A DNA stretch of 64,000 bases from Bacteroidales bacterium (GTDB lineage Bacteria; Bacteroidota; Bacteroidia; Bacteroidales; Bacteroidaceae). The DNA is taken from contig SUXT01000002.1 of the NCBI GenBank assembly GCA_015060835.1, forward strand, positions 1-64,000. Reading direction: 5' to 3'. Below are positions 38,373 through 48,497 of this stretch, piece after piece; the first letter of the stretch is position 1, and the number at the start of each line of letters is the position of its first letter. The position numbers and the translations under genes were made by a program. The notes beneath the pieces are model-generated. The model was not told the origin of the DNA and ran no database searches. It worked only from the letters and a program-made list of their open reading frames with translations.

Positions 38373-40250
38373 TTATGCCCACTCGCTTAGCTCCAGCCAG
38401 CGCATACCTTTTTCGTCGAGCAGGTCGATAATCTCTGCGGTGCGCATTGACTTTTCCACAAGGTCGTTGCCCGAAAGTGTGCCGCTGCTCATCTCTGCTT
38501 CGAGACGGTTTTTCTCCTCTTCGAGCATGGCAATCTCCTTTTCAAGCTCCTCGTACTCCCTCTTCTCCTTGAATGTGAGCTTGCGCTTTTCGGTACTGCT
38601 GTTCCTGTTATCCTTATTCTCTTTTGCAGCCTTGCTTTTGACGGTCGCGCTCTCTTTTGCGGCTGCGGCCTTCTCCTCCTCGCGCCAGTCGCGGTAGTCG
38701 GTGTAGTTGCCGGGAAAATCCTTTATCTCTCCGCCGCCCTTGAATACAAAAATGTGGTCCACAACCTTGTCCATGAAGTATCTGTCGTGGCTTACGACAA
38801 TTACGCAGCCTTTGAAGTCAGCAAGGTACTCTTCGAGCACTTGCAGTGTGTCGATGTCAAGGTCGTTTGTCGGCTCGTCGAGCACAAGGAAATTGGGGGC
38901 CGACATAAGTACGGTGCACAGATAGAGCCTGCGCTTCTCGCCGCCGCTGAGTTTGCAGATGTAGTCGTGCTGCTTCGAAGGTGAGAATAGAAAATGTTGC
39001 AGGAATTGCGATGCAGTCAGCGCCTTTCCTCCTACGTGTATCACTTCGGCAATCTCCTTTACGGCATCGATGACCTTCATGTTGTCGTCGAACTTAATTC
39101 CATCCTGACTGTAATAGCCCCATTTTACCGTCTCGCCCACCTCTATTGTGCCGCTGTCGTGTGCTACATGGCCGAGTAGCATCTTTATGAATGTCGATTT
39201 TCCTGTTCCGTTGTTGCCTACGATGCCCAGCTTCTCGTATCGTGCAAAATTGTAATAGAAGTCCTTTGTTATAACTCTGTCGCCGAACTTTTTGTTGAGG
39301 GCACGCATTTCGAATATCTTTTTTCCTATGTAGCGTGCGTTTGTGCCGAGCGACACACTTGCATCGTGGCGCAAAGCCTTAGCCTTCTCCTCCAGTTTGT
39401 AGAAGGCGTCGATGCGGTATTTTGCTTTTGTGGCACGTGCCTGCGGTTGGCGGCGCATCCAGTCAAGCTCCTTGCGCATGAGGTTGCGTGCACGCATCAC
39501 CTCAGCCTCGGCATTTTCGAGACGCTCCTCGCGCTTTTGTAGAAAATAGCTGTAGTTGCCCCTGTAGCGATAGATACGGTTGTCGTCAATCTCTATAATC
39601 TCGTTGCAGACGCGGTCGAGAAAATAGCGGTCGTGGGTAACCATCAGCAGACTGCAATTCAGGCGTGCAAGATAATCCTCCAACCACTCTACCATCTCCA
39701 TGTCAAGATGGTTGGTAGGCTCGTCGAGTATCATAAGGTCGGGCTCTTCGAGCAGTACCGATGCGAGCGCCACGCGCTTCATCTGTCCGCCGGAGAGTGT
39801 CTCTACACGTTGCTCAAAGTCGTTTATCTTCAACTGTGAGAGCACCTGCTTCACTTTAGTCTCGAAGTCCCACGCCGACAGATGCTCCATCTCCTCCATC
39901 GCATCGTGTATCTCCTGTTCGTTGCCGCCGGCAATGGCCTTTTCGTAGCGCGAAATGGCCGCAGCCTTTTCTCTGTTGCGGCGCAGGCAGGCATCAAGGA
40001 CTTTGGTCCCCGGCTCGAAGTGCGGCTCCTGTTCCAGATACCCCACTTTAAGATCTTTGCGGAAGATTATAGCTCCGCTGTCGTAGTTCTCCCCGCCGGC
40101 GATTATCTTCAGCAGTGTGCTCTTGCCTTTGCCGTTGCGTGCGATGAGTCCTATCCTCTGTCGCTCCTCCACAGAGAATGATATATTTTCGAATAGAAGG
40201 AGTGCTCCGAAACTTTTCGTCAGTCCCTCTACTTGCAGGTCTATAGCCAT
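38373..40250 (-). CDS. ABC-F family ATP-binding protein
   Basis: 625 aa; two ATPase cassettes (GRNGKGKST / GNNGTGKST; two LSGG motifs), no TM region, C-terminal coiled coil. Confidence 0.93.
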   Translation of the reverse strand: MAIDLQVEGLTKSFGALLLFENISFSVEERQRIGLIARNGKGKSTLLKIIAGGENYDSGAIIFRKDLKVGYLEQEPHFEPGTKVLDACLRRNREKAAAISRYEKAIAGGNEQEIHDAMEEMEHLSAWDFETKVKQVLSQLKINDFEQRVETLSGGQMKRVALASVLLEEPDLMILDEPTNHLDMEMVEWLEDYLARLNCSLLMVTHDRYFLDRVCNEIIEIDDNRIYRYRGNYSYFLQKREERLENAEAEVMRARNLMRKELDWMRRQPQARATKAKYRIDAFYKLEEKAKALRHDASVSLGTNARYIGKKIFEMRALNKKFGDRVITKDFYYNFARYEKLGIVGNNGTGKSTFIKMLLGHVAHDSGTIEVGETVKWGYYSQDGIKFDDNMKVIDAVKEIAEVIHVGGKALTASQFLQHFLFSPSKQHDYICKLSGGEKRRLYLCTVLMSAPNFLVLDEPTNDLDIDTLQVLEEYLADFKGCVIVVSHDRYFMDKVVDHIFVFKGGGEIKDFPGNYTDYRDWREEEKAAAAKESATVKSKAAKENKDNRNSSTEKRKLTFKEKREYEELEKEIAMLEEEKNRLEAEMSSGTLSGNDLVEKSMRTAEIIDLLDEKGMRWLELSEWA

Positions 40251-40340
40251 AGGTGTTCGATTTTTGTGTTCACAATTTGCGACAAAGGTAATAATATGTA
40301 TTTGTTTGCAAAGGCAGATGTGGGTGAAAAGTGCTTTATA

Positions 40341-40736
40341 CTATATTTTTTCGTTCTTTATCATGTTGTATTTTATTTTAAGCTCTGTTTTCTCTTCAAT
40401 CAGTTTTTCTATTTTATCATCTTTTTCTTTTAAGTAATCTATGAGCTCTTTCAATGAAGCTGTGTCGTATTTGCTGCTTCCTATGTCTTTGTTGGCTTTT
40501 TGTATCTCGCCTTTACCTAAAATCAGCCATTCGGGGTCTACCCAATTAAATGTTTGAAGTATCTTTACTATAAGATCGTACCCTGGTTTGTTGCGTTTTT
40601 GAATAACTATGCCTCTAATTGTTTGGTCTACTACTCCTATTTTCTTTGCAAAGGAAGATATGTTTAGCTTTTCATGGTCTATTATTTGCTGTATTCTTTC
40701 AATTATTTCCATGTTTTTTTGCGAAAAATCACTCAT
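40341..40736 (-). CDS. Helix-turn-helix (XRE-like) regulator with C-terminal coiled coil
   Basis: 'IIDHEKLNISSFAKKIGVVDQTIRGIVIQKRNKPGYDLIVKILQTFNWVDPEWLILGKG'. Confidence 0.78.
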   Translation of the reverse strand: MSDFSQKNMEIIERIQQIIDHEKLNISSFAKKIGVVDQTIRGIVIQKRNKPGYDLIVKILQTFNWVDPEWLILGKGEIQKANKDIGSSKYDTASLKELIDYLKEKDDKIEKLIEEKTELKIKYNMIKNEKI

Positions 40737-40956
40737 TTGTTTTGATATTTAAAATATTTGTTTGATATTTGCACAGAATTTCATTTAATGAAGCGCTAAG
40801 TTAACAAAATATAGCCATAAATGGTCTACGTTTGGTTAAAAAACGATTGAAAAAATGGAATGTATTTGTCGCAGAATTTATCACAGTTGTAACTGATAAG
40901 CAGTCATGTATATATACTTATTCTATTAATACACAAAACCATTAAAAGTAAATTTT

Positions 40957-43900
40957 ATGAAGAAGAAATTTGTAAAAGTAATGCTTTATGGCACACTTGC
41001 TCTTGCATCTACTGCTTTCGTGGGTTGTTCGGATGACAATACAACTTACGATGAGGAGGTTAAGAATCTGCAGGAACAGATTGATGCCATAAACAAGAAT
41101 GGCGAGGTTACAACTGCAGAGTTGTCAAAAGCCATTAATTCTGCAGTAGCTGCGCTTAAGGCAGAATTGACAACTGCAATTGCAGGTAAAGTTGATAATG
41201 CCGTTGCTGCAGAAATCTCTCAGAAGGTGGTAGACTTGCAGAATGCAATGACAGCAAAGGCAGATGCTGCTGCAATCGAAGCTACTATTGAAAACTTGAA
41301 GACACAACTTGCTGCCGAACTTGCAGGTAAGGCTGACAATGCAAAAATCGCAGAGGTAACACAGAAAATAACAGACTTGCAGGTCGCATTTGCTTCAAAG
41401 GCAGATGCTGCTACTGTTGAAGCTTTGAAAGCTGAACTCAATGCTGCAATCGGTACAAAAGCAGACGAGGCAAAAGTTGCTGAAATGCTTGTGAAAATTA
41501 CTGAAATGCAGGCTACACTTGCGGCAAAGGCAGATGCTGCTAACGTAGAGGCAATGAAAGCAGAACTTGTGGCTGCTATTGGCGAAAAAGCAGACAACGC
41601 AAAGGTTGCCGAACTTCTTGTAAAGGCGACAGAGTTGCAGGCTGCAATCGCAACAAAGGCAGAAGCAAGTGCTGTTGAGGCATTGGTTAAGGACGTTGCT
41701 TCATTGACAACTGAGGTTAATGGCGTCAAGACTAATGTTCAGGCTGTAAAAGAGGCTCTCACAGCTGAGATCAACAGCGTTAAGGTAGAGATTGGTAAGG
41801 CTGCAAGCGCAGAGACAGTTGCCGACCTCAAAGCAAAATTGGCTACACTCGAGGCTCAGTTTGCAGCGGCAGAGGCTGCTTCAAGCAAGAGCATTGCAGA
41901 GTTGCAGAAGGATGTTGAGGAACTCACAGCAGAGCTTAACAATGCAGCTACAGCAGAGTCTATGCGTGAACTCGCAAGCAAACTCGCTGAGGCAGAGAAC
42001 ACACTCAAGGCTGCAAAAGAGCTCGCTGAGGGTAACGCAACAAAGATCGTTGCTATACAGAACCAGTTGGCAGAACTCGTAAGCATCAAGTCACGTCTCG
42101 ACGCTCTTGAGGCAGCAGATGCAGAGTTCGCAAACATCAACGCAAGCATCAAGGAGTTGAAAGAGGCTGACAAGGCATTTGCAAAGCAGTCTTATGTAGA
42201 CGAGGCTCTCAATGCATATATGAAGCAGACAGAGATAGTATCGCTTCTCGATATGAGACTTGCAGCTTATGTAACAGCTGAGCAGGCTGATGCAACTCTT
42301 GAAGAGGCTGTTGCAGGTGTAAAGGCTTATGTAGACAATACTGTTAAGGCTGACCTTCTTGCAAAAATCAGTGCTCTCGATACAAAGCTCACAGCTGATA
42401 TCGCTGCTGTAAGCACCAAGTTCGACAACTACGTATCTAAGCAGGATGCCGACTTCCAGGCTGCGGTTAAGCGTCTTGAAACATTGGAGGCTTACAAGGC
42501 TTCTGCAATGGAGGCTGTTGTAGCCCTTGTAAATGACGACGAAAAAGGCAACGAGGCTCTTAGCGCGAAGATAGCTGCCATCTCTGAGGCTATGGGTGGT
42601 ATCGACGACCTCGGTGGCGCTCTTGCAAACTATGTTTCTGCCGAGCAGCTTGCAAGCTATAAATTCGTGAAAGAGGCTGATCTCGGTGCTAAGATAGAGG
42701 AATACCTTGCTTCTTACAAAGAGGAAATTGCCGGTAAATTCGCTGCAGTAGAGGAGTCAATGGAGGCTATCGGAGCTGAAATTGAGGGTATCAAGGCTAT
42801 GATTCAGAGCATAGTATTTGTTCCTCAGAGCAAATCTGAAGTATTGAACGGTCTTGTGTCTTTCAATTCTCTCGCTGTAAGAAATGCGGCAAATACCGGT
42901 GATTCAGTCGTAGCAGAGTCAAAGAATAATAAGCTTGTATTCCGTGTAGCTCCTGCTTCTGCGGCTAAAGCATTTGTCGAGAATTACGACCTTAATTTTA
43001 TGGGACAGAGATTGACTCGTGCCGGTGGTTCTATTCTTGAAATAGATGTTGAGGGTATCACAGCAAATGAGACAACCGGTGAGGTAACAATCCCCGTGAA
43101 ACCGACAGGTATTTCTGATGAAAATCTTGATGATTGCTATGTTGTATGCTTGAATGTTACAGCTAAGAACGTAGAGGGTGCTGCGGATAAGAATACAGAT
43201 ATTACATCTGATTACTTCGCGGTTACCAAAACCAAAACACTTATTACCTCTCTTTCATTTACAGCAGGTGCTGATTTGAGAGAGATCTATTTCAATGGCA
43301 CTGAAGAGCAGAAGAGTACAGACTATTCTAAGGATATCAAATATATCATCAACGATAAAGCTGATATAGCCACTCCATTCTTGAATGCAGATGGTATTAT
43401 CCCCGAACTCCCTATTTCTTACAAGCTCGCTGAGACAAATGAAGATAAGAAATTTCTTGCAATAAGCGAAAATGGTGTTGTTACATTCAAGGAGGGTGTA
43501 AAGATTGATGCTTCTAATGTTACCGGTGCAGAAAACAGTGTGATTGTAAGCACTCCTCTTGCTAATTTTGCTCCTGTAACTCTTGAATCTAAAGTAATGA
43601 TCCTGAATAGTCCAACAGATGGTAAGGTTCCTGTTACATTCAATATTTCAAAGGGATGGAGAGGTATAGCTCAATCTTTAGAATTGACTGATAAAGAGAT
43701 GGCAATAATATATGGAAAAACAAATATTGCAAAAGGCGAATTTAATAAAATGAAATTTGAGCCCTTTACAGCAAAAGATAGCACAGACCTGGCACTTACA
43801 GATTTGGCTGTTACATGGAATGAGTCCTCGGGTACAATTACTTATAATGTTCCTGCCGGTGCATATACATCAAAGGGTGCTGTCAAGATTGTAAAGAAGG

Positions 43901-44715
43901 ATGATAAGGACAATATTGTTAAGGAGGTACTTGTTGTTATCAACTACAACAGTAACTACAAAGGCTACTATACAAAACTCCCCTACAACGATTTGTTCTG
44001 GGCTAATCCCGTAGCAAATGCGCAGGGTGGTGTTGACGGCGAAGTAAGATTTATCCCTGTACTTGACGACTATGATAAGCCTTCATACATTAAACTTAAA
44101 ATGGATTTGAAGAACCTCTTCACAGACGATTATGAAGTTAAGGGAGATGATGTCCGTGATATGGAAGGCGCTCTTAATGTAACTGTAGAAGGTGACGCTG
44201 CAGCATACGATAAATCAGGTTCAATCGTTACATTGACACCCAATTATAACAAAGATGCAGCCCTTGTATTCAAATCTGTGATTAACTATGGTACAGACAC
44301 AGTCAATGTTAACAAAGCTAAGGTAACAGTGGATAACATGAGCGGTAGCTGGACTAATGGAATTGACAATATCAAAGTAAGCAAAACTAATACAGCCAAA
44401 CTTTACAGCGGATTTACATGGAAAGATAATCGTGGTAAGGTAATGTGGATGGATGGTGAAACAATAAAAGATAAAAAAGATTTCAATGGCAATCCTCTTG
44501 ATATCTATTACCTCAGTGCTCCTACATATACACTTACAGATCCAGAGGGTCTTATAAAGATTGACGGTAACGTAGTAAGTCTTACTGATAAGGGTATGGC
44601 ATATGCATTCGTTAAAGATTATACAGCAAAGGTAACAATCAACGTTTCATCACGTTGGGGTGAAATCGGTGGTCAGAAACCTGCTACAATTACAATCACC
44701 ATAGAAGCAGAATAA
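40957..44715 (+). CDS. Surface lipoprotein with tandem coiled-coil repeats and C-terminal beta-rich region
   Basis: 1252 aa; lipobox 'ASTAFVGCSDD'; tandem 'KADAA.VEA.KAEL.AAIG.KAD.AKVAE.LVK.TE.QA..A.' repeats, heptad-like. Confidence 0.8.
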   Translation: MKKKFVKVMLYGTLALASTAFVGCSDDNTTYDEEVKNLQEQIDAINKNGEVTTAELSKAINSAVAALKAELTTAIAGKVDNAVAAEISQKVVDLQNAMTAKADAAAIEATIENLKTQLAAELAGKADNAKIAEVTQKITDLQVAFASKADAATVEALKAELNAAIGTKADEAKVAEMLVKITEMQATLAAKADAANVEAMKAELVAAIGEKADNAKVAELLVKATELQAAIATKAEASAVEALVKDVASLTTEVNGVKTNVQAVKEALTAEINSVKVEIGKAASAETVADLKAKLATLEAQFAAAEAASSKSIAELQKDVEELTAELNNAATAESMRELASKLAEAENTLKAAKELAEGNATKIVAIQNQLAELVSIKSRLDALEAADAEFANINASIKELKEADKAFAKQSYVDEALNAYMKQTEIVSLLDMRLAAYVTAEQADATLEEAVAGVKAYVDNTVKADLLAKISALDTKLTADIAAVSTKFDNYVSKQDADFQAAVKRLETLEAYKASAMEAVVALVNDDEKGNEALSAKIAAISEAMGGIDDLGGALANYVSAEQLASYKFVKEADLGAKIEEYLASYKEEIAGKFAAVEESMEAIGAEIEGIKAMIQSIVFVPQSKSEVLNGLVSFNSLAVRNAANTGDSVVAESKNNKLVFRVAPASAAKAFVENYDLNFMGQRLTRAGGSILEIDVEGITANETTGEVTIPVKPTGISDENLDDCYVVCLNVTAKNVEGAADKNTDITSDYFAVTKTKTLITSLSFTAGADLREIYFNGTEEQKSTDYSKDIKYIINDKADIATPFLNADGIIPELPISYKLAETNEDKKFLAISENGVVTFKEGVKIDASNVTGAENSVIVSTPLANFAPVTLESKVMILNSPTDGKVPVTFNISKGWRGIAQSLELTDKEMAIIYGKTNIAKGEFNKMKFEPFTAKDSTDLALTDLAVTWNESSGTITYNVPAGAYTSKGAVKIVKKDDKDNIVKEVLVVINYNSNYKGYYTKLPYNDLFWANPVANAQGGVDGEVRFIPVLDDYDKPSYIKLKMDLKNLFTDDYEVKGDDVRDMEGALNVTVEGDAAAYDKSGSIVTLTPNYNKDAALVFKSVINYGTDTVNVNKAKVTVDNMSGSWTNGIDNIKVSKTNTAKLYSGFTWKDNRGKVMWMDGETIKDKKDFNGNPLDIYYLSAPTYTLTDPEGLIKIDGNVVSLTDKGMAYAFVKDYTAKVTINVSSRWGEIGGQKPATITITIEAE
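41250..41690 (+). repeat. Intragenic tandem repeats, unit about 129 bp (43 aa)
   Basis: 'aaggcagatgctgct' begins successive units encoding KADAATVEALKAELNAAIGTKADEAKVAEMLVKITEMQATLAA and relatives. Confidence 0.8.
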
Positions 44716-44758
44716 GTTCTTGGTTTATATGGATGGTTAAAACAACCTACTCACTTTG

Positions 44759-44796
44759 GGAAGGGCTGTCGTGATGACAGCCCTTCCTGCTTTTTT
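44759..44796 (+). terminator. Terminator of the surface lipoprotein gene
   Basis: ggaagggctgtc-gtgat-gacagcccttcc followed by tgctttttt. Confidence 0.88.
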
Positions 44797-44872
44797 AGTG
44801 AGTTGAGCTTTCTGATGTTTATTTCTGGATATTGGTGTCCGATAAACGTATTCAAACAGTTTCTAAATATTC

Positions 44873-44920
44873 CGTCGTCGCAAGCAACGCTACATTCCGC
44901 GTTGCCCCCCCCTTAAGAGG
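44873..44920. repeat. Variant family A module with altered stem
   Basis: gtcgtcgcaa-GCAACGC-tacattcc-GCGTTGC-ccccccttaag; equivalent position in A1/A4 is CATTGC/GCAATG. Confidence 0.65.
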
Positions 44921-44979
44921 GATAGCTTTTTTAAAGTTTCTTATTTAAAAGAGATTAGCAAAGGTGTAAAAGCTAAAAG

Positions 44980-45172
44980 ATGTGTCCAAAGATTAGCTTA
45001 TCCAAGAGGGAGAGTTGTTTACCTTGTTTTTGAAGACGGAGGAGTTCAAAACATAAGCATAATATAAATTATGATTATGCGATATTATACCTAAAAAGTA
45101 CATCCCCATCCTTCAATGGATAAAAAACTATTCTAAAAAGTTCCTGCCCTTTAAGCTAATCTTTGGACACAT
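44980..45172. repeat. Perfect 21-bp inverted repeat pair enclosing about 151 bp
   Basis: atgtgtccaaagattagctta (44980-45000) and taagctaatctttggacacat (45152-45172). Confidence 0.85.
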
Positions 45173-45232
45173 TTATTTTAAATCAATATATGCTATGCTT
45201 TTAAATATCAGCAAAAAAGCTTATTAAAAGAG

Positions 45233-45470
45233 CTCCTGCCCTTAAAGGGGACATTGCGTAATAAGCAATGTTTGCGACGACGGGAACTTTAGTTCCCCAA
45301 AGTACCGAATTGCGGCGCCTCAAAATGAATAGAAAATAACAAAAAAGAACATTGAATATGCTTAACGAAAAACTCTATAGCACAACGGTTTAGCATTTTG
45401 TTATATAGAAGGAGTGCCGAGCTTTGCGAGGCCAATCAAAAAACTTCGTTTTTTGAAGACGGAGGGGTTT
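45233..45470. repeat. Family A element, inverted and interrupted copy (A7)
   Basis: cccttaaaggggacattgcgtaataagcaatgtttgcgacgacgggaactttagttcccc (reverse of A4), about 105 bp of other sequence, then aaggagtgccgagctttgcgaggccaatcaaaaaacttcgttttttgaagacggagg. Confidence 0.75.
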
Positions 45471-45668
45471 TCCTCGCGTAGTACGGTTTATTGCAATACG
45501 ATAGGTTAAGAACCCCCTCCGAACTTAGAAAAAGTTCTCGTCCCCCTTAAAGAGGGACAACTTTTTAAGTTACTAATTCCAACAACATTACACTTTAGGT
45601 AATATGATTTGATAATCATTAAAAATTTACCGGACACAAATAATACACAATAAAGCTATCAACAACAA

Positions 45669-45709
45669 AAAAAACAGCGACAGAATTTGATTCCTGTCGC
45701 TGTTTTTTT
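45669..45709 (-). terminator. Terminator downstream of sdhB
   Basis: aaaaacagcgacag-aatttgatt-cctgtcgctgttttttt. Confidence 0.85.
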
Positions 45710-45728
45710 GTTTAAAGCAAACTATCCG

Positions 45729-46484
45729 TTAGTCGGCAAGCTTAGCTTTGATGAACTCGCGGTTCAGGCGAGCGATGTTGCTGATAGAAACGCATTTGGG
45801 ACACTCAGCCTCGCAAGCGCGGGTGTTTGTACAGTTACCGAATCCAAGTTCGTCCATCTTGGCAACCATTGCCTTTGCACGGCGTGCAGCCTCAACCTTA
45901 CCCTGGGGAAGGAGAGCAAACTGGCTTACCTTTGCAGAAACGAAGAGCATTGCAGAACCGTTCTTACAAGCTGCTACGCAGGCACCGCAACCGATGCAGG
46001 CTGCTGCATCCATAGCCTCCTCGGCAATGTCCTTGCCGATGGGAATTGCGTTTGCGTCGGGGATACCGCCGGTGTTGATTGTTACAAAACCGCCTGCCTG
46101 CTGTATCTTGTCGAATGCTGTACGGTCAACCATGAGGTCGCGGATAACGGGGAACGCAGCCGAACGCCAGGGCTCAACTGTGATTGTATCACCGTCTTTG
46201 AAGCGACGCATGTAGAGCTGACAGGTTGTTGCGCCTGTTGCGGGACCGTGGGGGTGTCCGTTAACGTAGAGCGAACACATACCGCAGATACCCTCGCGGC
46301 AGTCGTGGTCGAATACTATGGGCTCCTTACCCTCGTTCACCAACTGCTCGTTAAGGATGTCGAGCATTTCGAGGAATGAGGTATCACCGGGAATATCTTT
46401 CATCTGATAGGTCTCAAAAGCACCTTTCTCTTTAGGACCTCTCTGACGCCATACTTTTAAATTAAAGCTTATATTTTTATCCAT
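45729..46484 (-). CDS. sdhB: Succinate dehydrogenase/fumarate reductase iron-sulfur subunit
   Basis: '[18 protein letters not shown]', '[20 protein letters not shown]', '[11 protein letters not shown]'. Confidence 0.94.
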   Translation of the reverse strand: MDKNISFNLKVWRQRGPKEKGAFETYQMKDIPGDTSFLEMLDILNEQLVNEGKEPIVFDHDCREGICGMCSLYVNGHPHGPATGATTCQLYMRRFKDGDTITVEPWRSAAFPVIRDLMVDRTAFDKIQQAGGFVTINTGGIPDANAIPIGKDIAEEAMDAAACIGCGACVAACKNGSAMLFVSAKVSQFALLPQGKVEAARRAKAMVAKMDELGFGNCTNTRACEAECPKCVSISNIARLNREFIKAKLAD

Positions 46485-46501
46485 TGTTACTATCCTTTTA
46501 A

Positions 46502-48460
46502 TTAGTTCTTGTAGTTACGCTGCTGTACCTTGATGTACTGATAGTTGAGATCCTCTTTCAAGAGTTCGGGCTCGTTGCCTTCGCCTGTGTAGCGCCAGCA
46601 AGCTACGTAAGAGAATTCCTCGTCGTTACGTTTAGCCTCACCCTCATCGGTTTGATGCTCCTCGCGGAAGTGACCACCGCAAGACTCCTCGCGGTTGAGT
46701 GCGTCGTATGCCATGAGCTTACCGATTTCGATGAAGTCGAGCAGACGGAGAGCCTTCTCAAGCTCTATGTTCAATGTGTCGGCTGCACCGGGGATGCGAA
46801 GGTCGCTCCAGAAGGTTTTTTCTACCTCTTTGAGCTTTTCGATGGCTGTCTCAAGAGACTGCTTTGTACGTGCCATACCTACATATTCCCACATTACATG
46901 ACCGAGCTCCTTGTGGATAGAGTCTACGCTGCGCTTACCCTTGATGGCCATAAGTTTGGCAATCTTCTCGTTGACTGCTTTCTCTGCCTCAACGAACTCA
47001 GGAGCATCAGTGCTGAAGCGTTTAACCTGAATCTGGTCGGCGAGATAGTTCTGCATTGTGTAGGGAAGCACGAAGTAACCGTCGGCAAGACCCTGCATAA
47101 GAGCAGAAGCACCGAGGCGGTTTGCACCGTGGTCAGAGAAGTTGGCCTCACCGATTGCGAAGAGACCGGGGATTGAGGTCTGAAGCTCGTAGTCTACCCA
47201 GATACCACCCATTGTGTAGTGGATAGCGGGGAAGATCATCATAGGCTCCTCGTAAGGGCTTACGTCTGTAATCTCCTCGTACATGTCGAAGAGGTTACCG
47301 TAACGCTGCTTAACAACCTCTTTACCGAGACGCTGGATAGCATATTTGAAGTCGAGGAACACTGCAAGACCTGTGTTGTTTACACCGAAGCCCTTGTCGC
47401 AACGCTCTTTTGCTGCACGTGAAGCAACGTCGCGGGGAACGAGGTTACCGAATGCGGGATAACGGCGCTCCAAGTAGAAGTCGCGGTCCTCATCGGGAAT
47501 GTCGCTTGCCTTCTTCTTGCCTGCCTGAAGTGCTTTTGCATCTTCCAATTTCTTGGGAACCCAGATGCGGCCGTCGTTACGGAGAGACTCTGACATAAGT
47601 GTCAGTTTAGACTGCTTGTCGCCGTGAACGGGGATACATGTGGGGTGAATCTGTGCATAACAGGGGTTAGCGAAGAGAGCACCTTTGCGGTAGCACTGCA
47701 ATGCTGCAGAACCGTTGCTGCCCATAGCGTTTGTAGAAAGGAAGTATGTGTTTCCGTAACCACCGGTAGCGATAACCACTGCATGAGCAGCGAAACGCTC
47801 AACTTTACCTGTTACAAGGTTGCGTGCGATGATACCGCGTGCGCGACCATCGATGATTACAACATCGAGCATCTCGTAACGTGTGTAGAGCTTGACTTTA
47901 CCCTGGTTGATCTGGCAGTTGAGTGCTGAGTATGCACCGAGGAGGAGCTGCTGACCGGTCTGACCGCGGGCATAGAATGTACGCGATACCTGAGCACCAC
48001 CGAATGAACGGTTGGCAAGCAAGCCGCCGTATTCGCGTGCGAAAGGTACACACTGTGCTACGCACTGGTCGATGATAGCGCCTGAAACCTCGGCAAGACG
48101 GTGAACGTTAGCCTCGCGTGCACGGTAGTCACCACCCTTGATTGTATCGTAGAAAAGACGGTAAACAGAGTCGCCGTCGTTCTGATAGTTCTTTGCTGCG
48201 TTGATACCTCCCTGTGCTGCGATAGAGTGAGCACGACGGGGAGAGTCCTGGATACAGAAGTTAAGTACGTTGAAACCCATTGCGCCCAATGAAGCAGCTG
48301 CAGATGCACCTGCAAGACCTGTACCTACAACGATGATGTCAAGGTTACGTTTGTTGGCGGGGTTAACCAATTTCTGATGTGCCTTATAGTTCGTCCACTT
48401 CTCGGCCAAAGGACCTTCGGGGATTTTGGAATTCAGCTTTTCTGAACTTATTTTAGCCAT
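46502..48460 (-). CDS. sdhA: Succinate dehydrogenase/fumarate reductase flavoprotein subunit
   Basis: 652 aa; '[20 protein letters not shown]', '[21 protein letters not shown]', '[20 protein letters not shown]'. Confidence 0.95.
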   Translation of the reverse strand: MAKISSEKLNSKIPEGPLAEKWTNYKAHQKLVNPANKRNLDIIVVGTGLAGASAAASLGAMGFNVLNFCIQDSPRRAHSIAAQGGINAAKNYQNDGDSVYRLFYDTIKGGDYRAREANVHRLAEVSGAIIDQCVAQCVPFAREYGGLLANRSFGGAQVSRTFYARGQTGQQLLLGAYSALNCQINQGKVKLYTRYEMLDVVIIDGRARGIIARNLVTGKVERFAAHAVVIATGGYGNTYFLSTNAMGSNGSAALQCYRKGALFANPCYAQIHPTCIPVHGDKQSKLTLMSESLRNDGRIWVPKKLEDAKALQAGKKKASDIPDEDRDFYLERRYPAFGNLVPRDVASRAAKERCDKGFGVNNTGLAVFLDFKYAIQRLGKEVVKQRYGNLFDMYEEITDVSPYEEPMMIFPAIHYTMGGIWVDYELQTSIPGLFAIGEANFSDHGANRLGASALMQGLADGYFVLPYTMQNYLADQIQVKRFSTDAPEFVEAEKAVNEKIAKLMAIKGKRSVDSIHKELGHVMWEYVGMARTKQSLETAIEKLKEVEKTFWSDLRIPGAADTLNIELEKALRLLDFIEIGKLMAYDALNREESCGGHFREEHQTDEGEAKRNDEEFSYVACWRYTGEGNEPELLKEDLNYQYIKVQQRNYKN

Positions 48461-48497
48461 AATATCTTATTTTTAAATTTTATACGGAATAATTAAA

